Source: Streptomyces sp. V1I1
Lineage (GTDB): Bacteria > Actinomycetota > Actinomycetes > Streptomycetales > Streptomycetaceae
Assembly (NCBI RefSeq): GCF_030817355.1
Contig: NZ_JAUSZH010000001.1
Coordinates: 2,226,501-2,290,500 of the forward strand
Direction of reading: 5' to 3'
Length of the DNA: 64,000 nt
In this document: positions 55,366 through 61,800 of the stretch, piece by piece
How positions within the stretch are numbered: the stretch's first letter is position 1
Layout of the letters: each line of letters opens with the position of its first letter
The notes under the pieces: model-generated
What the model saw: the letters and a program-made list of their open reading frames with translations, nothing else
Told to the model about the DNA's origin: nothing
Database searches by the model: none
Position numbers and translations under genes: made by a program

Positions 55366-55543
55366 GGGATGCGGGTGCCCCTCTACTTACGCTGACTGGA
55401 GTGTGACGCTCCAGGCTAACGCGGCCGGGCACATCCCCAGGCGAGTGAGCCGAAGGGGCGCGTGGCTGCCGAAAGGGAGCGCGCGCGGAGGTCCCGAGGA
55501 ACGAGGGATCGAGCACGGTCGACCGTCGGCAGAGCTTGAGCGC

Positions 55544-55580
55544 CCCGTGGGGGTCCCCCCGCCGAAGGCAGGGGGAGAAG
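55544..55580. repeat. Streptomyces-type hairpin repeat
   Basis: A G/C-rich hairpin centred on CCCCCGCCGAAGGCAGGGGG lies between the FAH gene and the 57-aa ORF. It is similar in style to the extragenic inverted repeats common in Streptomyces, and to the element inside cvnA1 at 59347-59387. Confidence 0.6.
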
Positions 55581-55586
55581 CGAGCC

Positions 55587-55760
55587 TCAGGAAAGGGGGG
55601 CGTCCACGAGGATGGTGCGGCGGGGGTTGGCCGTCTGAGTGGGAAGATCGACCGTGTGCTCCAGCTGCTCCGGCGTCTGCAACTCCTCGGCGTCCTTGAG
55701 GTGCGCGAGGGTGGTGCGCCGGGGGTTGGCTATGTTGCGGAACATCGTCGTCGTCTTCAT
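55587..55760 (-). CDS. Candidate 57-aa peptide gene with internal repeat
   Basis: The ORF from ATG 55760 encodes 57 aa beginning MKTTTMFRNIANPRRTTL. ANPRRTTLAHLKD and, 36 residues later, ANPRRTILVDAPL are two copies of one motif around ELQTPEQLEHTVDLP. Nearly all codons end in G or C, matching local genes. There is no good RBS in front of the ATG and no signal peptide; longer readings start 15 codons upstream. The next genes on its strand are FAH and gltX. A role as precursor peptide or regulator is speculation; no tailoring enzyme is in the window. Confidence 0.55.
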   Translation of the reverse strand: MKTTTMFRNIANPRRTTLAHLKDAEELQTPEQLEHTVDLPTQTANPRRTILVDAPLS

Positions 55761-56339
55761 CTGTTGTTTCAGACCCTGTCGGAGTACGGGCACCCAGGTG
55801 AGCACCGGTTGACGGATTTCCCATCCCTGTAAAGCGTCAGGCTAAACATCCAATTCCCCGGGAAGGCCACCGAGAGACAGCGATCTCCATGTGAGTTTCC
55901 TCACGAGTTGACCGTCAATTCGGTCATTCCAGACAGTCAACTACCCACAGGGAAACGGACATTACGTAACTGAAGGGAGCATTCCGCTCCTGATCATGGC
56001 GACTGGGACACCCCTCACCCCTAAGTGACTCGTAAGCAAAAGTCCGTTTCCTCCGCGAACTCTTTCTACTCCTTGTGACACAACGCTCACACCGTGTCAT
56101 CCAGGTCACAGCCCGGTACACGGCTCTTGTTGGAGATCCGGCACTGTGCTGGAATTCCACGCACCGCCGCGGTTTCAGGCCGGCGCGCAAGGGGCGCAAC
56201 GCAGCGCCGAGTGCGGCGGGGAAGGGGGAGCAGCGCCGGTCACTCACGACCACCACTGGGGCGCGTTCTTCGCCCCACGACGCCGACACCGTCCCGCCGT
56301 GCAAGCGGAGGGACGCCTGGTCCAGAGGTTGCGACGCTA
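55761..56339. other. Divergent promoter region upstream of conservon 1
   Basis: These 579 bp lie between the 57-aa ORF and cvnA1 and contain no convincing gene. The left part is AT-rich compared with its surroundings and must hold the cvn1 promoter. No operator was recognised. Confidence 0.5.
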
Positions 56340-59300
56340 GTGCAGGGACGTTTCAAGAGGGATGGCAGCGCTGCGGCGGAACAGGAGCCGCGCGGCGGGA
56401 CCGACCGCGGATCCTCGCCCCGGCACACCCAGAACCAGGGACCGGCAGCGCCCGGCGACAGCGGCGAACGTGCCGCACGCCCCGGCGCGGCGGCACCCGG
56501 CGGCGACGGGCCCAAGGCCCCGCTGAAGCCGAAGGGGCCCACGGAAACCGGTTCGCGAATAGCACTGCGCAACTGGCGCATCAGCACGCGTCTGGTCTCC
56601 CTGCTGACCCTGCCGGTCGTCGCCGCGACGACGCTGGGCGGACTCCGTATCAACGAGTCCATGGACGACATGCGGCAGCTGGATCACATGCAGCTGCTCA
56701 CCAAGATGACCAAGCAGGCGACCGAGCTGGCGCAGGCGCTCCAGTCGGAGCGGGACCTGTCGGCGGGTCCGCTGGTCAACAACACCCCGGTCGCCGACTT
56801 CAAGATCGCCGGACCGCGAGCCGCGACCGACCGGGCCAGGAAGTCGTTCCTCGAAGCCACCCGTGACATCCCCAACACGGACGAGGACGACGCGCTGGAG
56901 AGCATCCGCGCCAATGCGAACCAGATCGCCGTCCAGGTCAACCAGCTCAACGGCATCCGTGAGACCGCCTACACCCAGGGCAACTCCCTGACGGTGGAGG
57001 GCTACAGCCGGCTGATCGAATCGCTGCTGAGCCTCTCCCAGGACATGGCGCAGGCGACCAGCAACCCGGAGATGATCAAGCGGACGCGCGCCCTGGCGGC
57101 CTTCTCCGCCGCCAAGGAGTACGCCTCCATCCAGCGCGCGATCATCGCCGCCGCGCTGCCGGGCGGCGCCGACTCGGCCGGTCCTGGCCTCGCCGAGAAC
57201 GACCGGCTCTACGGCAAGGCCGCCCGCGACAACGGCGAAACCCAGCTCAAGGCCTTCAAGTCGGTCTACGAGTCCTCCGGCGGCAACGCCGACGAGCTGA
57301 CCGAGCCGATGGAGAACGGCAACCCGACGATTACCGCGTCCGAGCTGTACGCCAAGCGCGCGCTGGACAACAAGAACGGTCTGGCCGGCCTGGACAAGCG
57401 CTCGCACCTGGACTGGACCGACGACTACTCGGTCCGCATCAACGCCATGAAGACCATCGAGGCCACGCTGCTCGGCCAGATGGAGGGCAAGGCCCGTGAG
57501 CTGCGCGATCAGTCCCAGCGCGACGCGATCATCAACGGTGCGCTGATCCTCGTCGTCCTCGGCGTCTCGCTCGTCGGCGCCTTCGTCGTGGCCCGCTCCA
57601 TGATCCGCTCGCTGCGCCGGCTGCAGGACACCGCGACCAGGGTCGCCCAGGACCGGCTGCCCGAGCTGGTCAAGCAGCTCTCCGAGGCCGACCCGCAGGA
57701 CGTCGACACCTCCGTCGAGTCCGTCGGTGTGCACTCCAGGGACGAGATCGGCCAGGTGGCCGCGGCCTTCGACGACGTGCACCGCGAGGCGGTCCGACTG
57801 GCCGCCGAGCAGGCGCTGCTGCGAGGCAACGTCAACGCGATGTTCACCAACCTCTCGCGCCGCAGCCAGGGCCTTATCCAGCGTCAGCTCTCGCTCATCT
57901 CCGAGCTGGAGTCCCGCGAGGCCGACCCGGACCAGCTGTCCTCCCTCTTCAAGCTGGACCACCTCGCGACCCGTATGCGCCGGAACGGCGAAAACCTCCT
58001 CGTCCTCGCGGGCGAGGAGCCGGGCCGCCGGTGGACCCGGCCGGTCCCGCTGGTCGACGTGCTCCGTGCCGCCGCCTCCGAGGTGGAACAGTACGAGCGC
58101 ATCGAACTGGCCGCGGTCCCCGCGACCGAGGTCGCGGGCCGCGTCGTCAACGACCTTGTGCACCTCCTGGCCGAGCTGCTCGAGAACGCGACCTCGTTCT
58201 CCTCGCCGCAGACCAAGGTCCGCGTCACCGGTCACGCGCTGCCCGACGGCCGCGTCCTGGTCGAGATCCACGACACCGGCATCGGCCTCTCCCCCGAGGA
58301 CCTCGCCGCGATCAACGAGCGGCTGGCGTCGCCGCCCACCGTGGACGTCTCGGTCTCGCGCCGCATGGGTCTGTTCGTGGTCGGCCGACTGTCCCTGCGG
58401 CACGGCATCCGCATCCAGCTGCGCCCCTCCGACTCCGGTGGCACGACCGCGCTGGTCATGCTCCCCGTCGATGTCGCCCACGGCGGCAAGAAGGCCCCGG
58501 CCATGCCCGGTGCGGGCGGCCAGGGCGCCGTTCCCCCGGCGCAGGGCGGTCCGGCGAGCCTCGGCGGCCGTCCGGGCGGTGGGGCCGGCGGCGCCGGCGG
58601 CGGTAGCCGTCCCGGTCTCGGCGGTGCTCCCGCGGGCGGCCGGCTCGGTGCCGGTGCGCCGCGCGGCCAGGTCGGCGCGGGCTCGGCTCCGCGTGCCGCG
58701 CTGCCGCCCCGTGACGAGGCTGCGCGCCCGGGTCAGGGTCAGCAGGGCGGTCAGGGCGGCGGTCTCGCCGGCGCCTTCGGCTCGAGTGCGGGCCGCGGGG
58801 CGCAGAACGCTCCCGCCCGTAACGAAGCACGCCAGAACGGCTTCCAGCAGGGTGCTCCGGCCGCGGGTGACCGAGGCCGGCAGCTGCCGCCCTCCGGCGG
58901 CCCGCGCGCCGAGCTCCCCGGCGGCAACCCCCGCCGCGAGGAGCCGCAGCGCCCGCAGCGTCCGCAGGCGGCCAGTTGGGGCAGCGAGCAGCCGTCGGCC
59001 CCGCAGCGTCCGACGGACGCGCCGCGTGGCCACGAGCACAGCGCCTCCACCCGCGGTCCCGGATCGACGGAGGAGTTCGCACGGCCCGATTTCAACGCGC
59101 CGCCGCCGCGGGGCGCCAACACCGGAGCCGCTTCGGGCTCCACAGGACAGTTCGTACGCGGCGATGTGTACGGCACGCCTGACCCCTCGTCCACGGGCCA
59201 GTACGCCCGCCAGGACCTGAACGGCTCACAGGACCCGGCGTCCACAGCTCAGTTCGCTCGTCCCGATTTCAATCCTCCGGCACCGCGCCAGCGCGGCGGC

Positions 59301-59906
59301 CGGGACAACTCCGGCTTCGCCGCGCCGCGCCCCGCTGGGGGCACCTCCCATGCCGGAGGCCATGGGGGAGCGCTGCCCCCGCAGCCGCAGCCCGAGGCGC
59401 TGCCGCCGGCCGGCCCCGGCGACGGCCGTACGCCGCTGTACGACACGCTCGAGACGAACTGGTTCCACGGCACTCAGAACGGTCAGCAGGGCGGTCAGCC
59501 GGCACAGCAGCAGCCGCAGCAGCCGGCGGACCGTCCCGTTCCACCGATGCCGCAGCGCTCCCCGGCGCAGACCCCGGTGACCCCGGGCAACGCGCCCAAT
59601 GCGAGTGTTGCCGCCTGGCGCACCTCGCCCAATGACGAGTTGGTACGCCAGGCGGAGCGGGTCAGGAAGCCCGCGGCCGGCGGTGTCACCACCTCTGGTC
59701 TGCCCCGCCGGGTCCCGCGCGCCAACCTTGTGCCGGGCACCGCACAGGAGCAGAACAACCAGGCCGGTCCGCAGGTTTCGCGTGCGCCTGACGACGTACG
59801 CGGCCGACTGACCAATCTCCGTCGGGGCATTCAGCAGGGCCGTCAGCAGAACAGCTCGACGACCGGCAGCTTCAACCTCGGCCCCACTCACCAGCAGGAG
59901 CGTTAG
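56340..59906 (+). CDS. cvnA1: CvnA1: nitrate/nitrite-sensor-like histidine kinase of a conservon
   Basis: CvnA is the membrane sensor kinase of the four-gene conservon module, which resembles a eukaryotic G-protein-coupled system. The GTG at 56340 has AGAGG ~10 bases upstream and gives 1188 aa. TM1 is near residues 80-98 (LVSLLTLPVVAATTLGGL). A periplasmic NIT-type domain follows to TM2 (GALILVVLGVSLVGAFVV), then HAMP. The kinase core has FKLDHLATRMRRNGENLLVLAG with His541 and the HATPase N-box AELLENATSFSS with Asn616. Residues beyond ~720 are Gly/Gln/Pro-rich and disordered. Residues 908-981 hold repeats (STEEF/STGQF/STGQY/STAQF). An inverted repeat is built into the coding sequence at 59347-59387. 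Confidence 0.93.
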   Translation: MQGRFKRDGSAAAEQEPRGGTDRGSSPRHTQNQGPAAPGDSGERAARPGAAAPGGDGPKAPLKPKGPTETGSRIALRNWRISTRLVSLLTLPVVAATTLGGLRINESMDDMRQLDHMQLLTKMTKQATELAQALQSERDLSAGPLVNNTPVADFKIAGPRAATDRARKSFLEATRDIPNTDEDDALESIRANANQIAVQVNQLNGIRETAYTQGNSLTVEGYSRLIESLLSLSQDMAQATSNPEMIKRTRALAAFSAAKEYASIQRAIIAAALPGGADSAGPGLAENDRLYGKAARDNGETQLKAFKSVYESSGGNADELTEPMENGNPTITASELYAKRALDNKNGLAGLDKRSHLDWTDDYSVRINAMKTIEATLLGQMEGKARELRDQSQRDAIINGALILVVLGVSLVGAFVVARSMIRSLRRLQDTATRVAQDRLPELVKQLSEADPQDVDTSVESVGVHSRDEIGQVAAAFDDVHREAVRLAAEQALLRGNVNAMFTNLSRRSQGLIQRQLSLISELESREADPDQLSSLFKLDHLATRMRRNGENLLVLAGEEPGRRWTRPVPLVDVLRAAASEVEQYERIELAAVPATEVAGRVVNDLVHLLAELLENATSFSSPQTKVRVTGHALPDGRVLVEIHDTGIGLSPEDLAAINERLASPPTVDVSVSRRMGLFVVGRLSLRHGIRIQLRPSDSGGTTALVMLPVDVAHGGKKAPAMPGAGGQGAVPPAQGGPASLGGRPGGGAGGAGGGSRPGLGGAPAGGRLGAGAPRGQVGAGSAPRAALPPRDEAARPGQGQQGGQGGGLAGAFGSSAGRGAQNAPARNEARQNGFQQGAPAAGDRGRQLPPSGGPRAELPGGNPRREEPQRPQRPQAASWGSEQPSAPQRPTDAPRGHEHSASTRGPGSTEEFARPDFNAPPPRGANTGAASGSTGQFVRGDVYGTPDPSSTGQYARQDLNGSQDPASTAQFARPDFNPPAPRQRGGRDNSGFAAPRPAGGTSHAGGHGGALPPQPQPEALPPAGPGDGRTPLYDTLETNWFHGTQNGQQGGQPAQQQPQQPADRPVPPMPQRSPAQTPVTPGNAPNASVAAWRTSPNDELVRQAERVRKPAAGGVTTSGLPRRVPRANLVPGTAQEQNNQAGPQVSRAPDDVRGRLTNLRRGIQQGRQQNSSTTGSFNLGPTHQQER
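59347..59387. repeat. Inverted repeat element inside cvnA1
   Basis: A GC-rich hairpin, GGGGGCACCTCCCATG pairing with CATGGGGGAG and TGCCCCC, reads in frame as a Gly/His linker (AGGTSHAGGHGGALPP). Its sequence style is that of extragenic Streptomyces repeats. Confidence 0.7.
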
Positions 59907-60329
59907 TTGAGCCCGATGAGCCAGGCGGCGCAGAATCTGAACTGGTTGATCACCAACTTCGTGGACAACACCCCTGGGGTGTCCCACACGGTGGTGGTCT
60001 CCGCCGACGGTCTTCTGCTGGCAATGTCCGAAGGATTCCCCCGCGACCGCGCCGACCAACTGGCGGCTGTGGCGTCCGGGCTGACCTCGCTGACCGCGGG
60101 GGCGTCCCGGATCTTCGAAGGCGGCCCGGTCAGCCAGACCGTTGTCGAGATGGAGCGCGGCTTCCTCTTCCTCATGTCCGTCTCCGACGGTTCCTCGCTG
60201 GCCGTGCTCGCACACCCCGATTGCGACATCGGCCTCGTGGGCTACGAGATGGCTCTCCTGGTGGACCGGGCGGGCAGTGTCCTCACTCCGGACCTGCGCG
60301 CCGAGCTCCAGGGAAGCCTGTTGCACTGA
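59907..60329 (+). CDS. cvnB1: CvnB1: roadblock/LC7-domain protein of conservon
   Basis: CvnB is a 140-aa roadblock/LC7 protein that may act as a GTPase-activating partner of CvnD. The body is NLNWLITNFVDNTPGVSHTVVVSADGLLLAMSEGF. Two starts compete. The TTG at 59907 has CAGGAG exactly 6 bases upstream, within the end of cvnA1, and directly follows the cvnA1 stop. The ATG at 59916 would leave 15 bases between RBS and start, so I prefer the TTG (adding MSP). Confidence 0.92.
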   Translation: MSPMSQAAQNLNWLITNFVDNTPGVSHTVVVSADGLLLAMSEGFPRDRADQLAAVASGLTSLTAGASRIFEGGPVSQTVVEMERGFLFLMSVSDGSSLAVLAHPDCDIGLVGYEMALLVDRAGSVLTPDLRAELQGSLLH

Positions 60330-60456
60330 ACCTGCCCACCCCACACAGGTGCTTCAGCCATACGCCACCGCACAGTCACCGTCAGGTCGCCCACAGGCCC
60401 CCCACCGGCCCACTCAGACGGCACGCCGACCACTTGCTGTCACGCCCGGAGGATTC

Positions 60457-60864
60457 ATGACCCCGCCACCCGCCTCTCACGATCCGTACGGCGCCTCAGT
60501 CGACGCGTCGTACGGATTTGAGGGCGATCAGCCGCTGGTCCGTCCGTACGCCATGACCGGAGGCCGGACCCGGCCGCGCTACCAGCTCGCCATAGAGGCG
60601 CTGGTCAGCACCACGGCCGACCCGGCGCACCTCGGGACACTGCTCCCCGAGCACCAGCGGATCTGCCACCTGTGCCGTGAGGTCAAGTCCGTGGCCGAGG
60701 TCTCGGCGCTGCTGTCGATGCCCCTGGGGGTGGCCCGGATCCTCGTGGCCGACCTGGCGGAGGCGGGCATGGTGGCGATCCATCAGCCGGGCAACGGAGA
60801 GGCCGGCGGCACGCCGGATGTGACACTGCTCGAAAGGGTGCTCAGTGGACTTCGCAAGATCTAG
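60457..60864 (+). CDS. cvnC1: CvnC1: DUF742 protein of conservon
   Basis: CvnC is a DUF742 winged-helix-like protein, here 135 aa, starting MTPPPASHDPYGASVDASYG from an ATG with GGAGG upstream. The conserved part is LVRPYAMTGGRTRPRYQLAIEALVST, then HLGTLLPEHQRICHLCREVKSVAEVSALLSMPLGVARILVADLAEAGMV. It is the third member of conservon 1 and overlaps cvnD1 by 20 bases. Its role in the complex is not established. Confidence 0.93.
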   Translation: MTPPPASHDPYGASVDASYGFEGDQPLVRPYAMTGGRTRPRYQLAIEALVSTTADPAHLGTLLPEHQRICHLCREVKSVAEVSALLSMPLGVARILVADLAEAGMVAIHQPGNGEAGGTPDVTLLERVLSGLRKI

Positions 60865-61426
60865 CGGCGGTGCAGCCCGCTCAACCACCAGCGCGAAGAT
60901 CGTGGTGGCGGGCGGCTTCGGCGTGGGCAAGACCACGTTCGTCGGCGCCGTCTCGGAGATCAACCCGCTGCGTACCGAAGCCGTCATGACGAGCGCCTCC
61001 GCAGGCATCGACGACCTGACCCACACCGGGGACAAGACGACGACCACCGTCGCCATGGACTTCGGCCGTATCACCCTGGACCAGGACCTGATCCTGTACC
61101 TGTTCGGCACGCCCGGACAGGACCGCTTCTGGTTCATGTGGGACGACCTGGTCCGCGGTGCGATCGGCGCGGTGGTGCTGGTGGACACGCGTCGTCTCGC
61201 GGACTGCTTCCCGGCGGTCGACTACTTCGAGAACAGCGGCCTGCCCTTTGTCGTCGCCCTGAACGGCTTCGAGGGACACCAGCCGTACAACCCGGAGGAG
61301 GTGCGCGAAGCTCTCCAGATCGGTCCGGACGCTCCGATCATCACCACCGACGCCCGCCATCGCGCGGACGCCAAGAGCGCGCTGATCACACTGGTCGAGC
61401 ACGCACTGATGGCACGGCTCAAGTAG
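60845..61426 (+). CDS. cvnD1: CvnD1: Rab/MglA-like small GTPase of conservon
   Basis: CvnD is the GTP-binding output protein of the conservon. The 193-aa protein has P-loop GGFGVGKTTFVG at residues 23-34, switch region KTTTTVAMDFGRI, G3 motif FGTPGQDRFWFMW, and NGFEG in place of the standard NKxD. The GTG start overlaps the cvnC1 end by 20 bases. It is the last gene of conservon 1, and a terminator follows. Confidence 0.94.
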   Translation: MDFARSSGGAARSTTSAKIVVAGGFGVGKTTFVGAVSEINPLRTEAVMTSASAGIDDLTHTGDKTTTTVAMDFGRITLDQDLILYLFGTPGQDRFWFMWDDLVRGAIGAVVLVDTRRLADCFPAVDYFENSGLPFVVALNGFEGHQPYNPEEVREALQIGPDAPIITTDARHRADAKSALITLVEHALMARLK

Positions 61427-61800
61427 ACGGTCGAATGGACGCTCAAGTGGACGCCGACGTACGGCAGTTGTCGTAGTTGTGAGGGGGCGGGCTGTGTCGA
61501 TTGACACGGTCCGCCTCCGTGTTCATAACGTTTCGACAGAGAATTACCCGGCCTCGGACACCCGGTGCATACGAGTGGTACCACTGCGCTCACATTAGCC
61601 TCACCATTTGACGGGGCTCGCTCCTTATGCCCCGTTTTATCTGAGGCCTGCACCACTCGGAATGGCTGATTCCAACTGTTTGGAAGGGGGCCGCTCGACG
61701 TGCTGAAATCTGGCGAACTCCCTAGTAGTAGAGCTCTGAACGAAACACGGCACAGCGTAGGTGCCGACGCCGAGAGGTTGTTGGTCGAGTGAGGCGAAGC
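61427..61800. other. Intergenic region between conservons 1 and 2
   Basis: This 374-bp gap has a terminator-like hairpin at its start and no credible gene. The right part must contain the promoter of cvnA2. Confidence 0.6.
61486..61515 (+). terminator. Terminator downstream of cvnD1
   Basis: The arms 61486-61498 and 61503-61515 form a 13-bp stem (two G-T pairs) around a GATT loop, about 60 bases after the cvnD1 stop. Confidence 0.65.

Noticed and set aside
56337..59039. 900-codon minus-strand ORF opposite cvnA1
   Set aside because: It is the complement of the kinase gene; composition bias explains its length.
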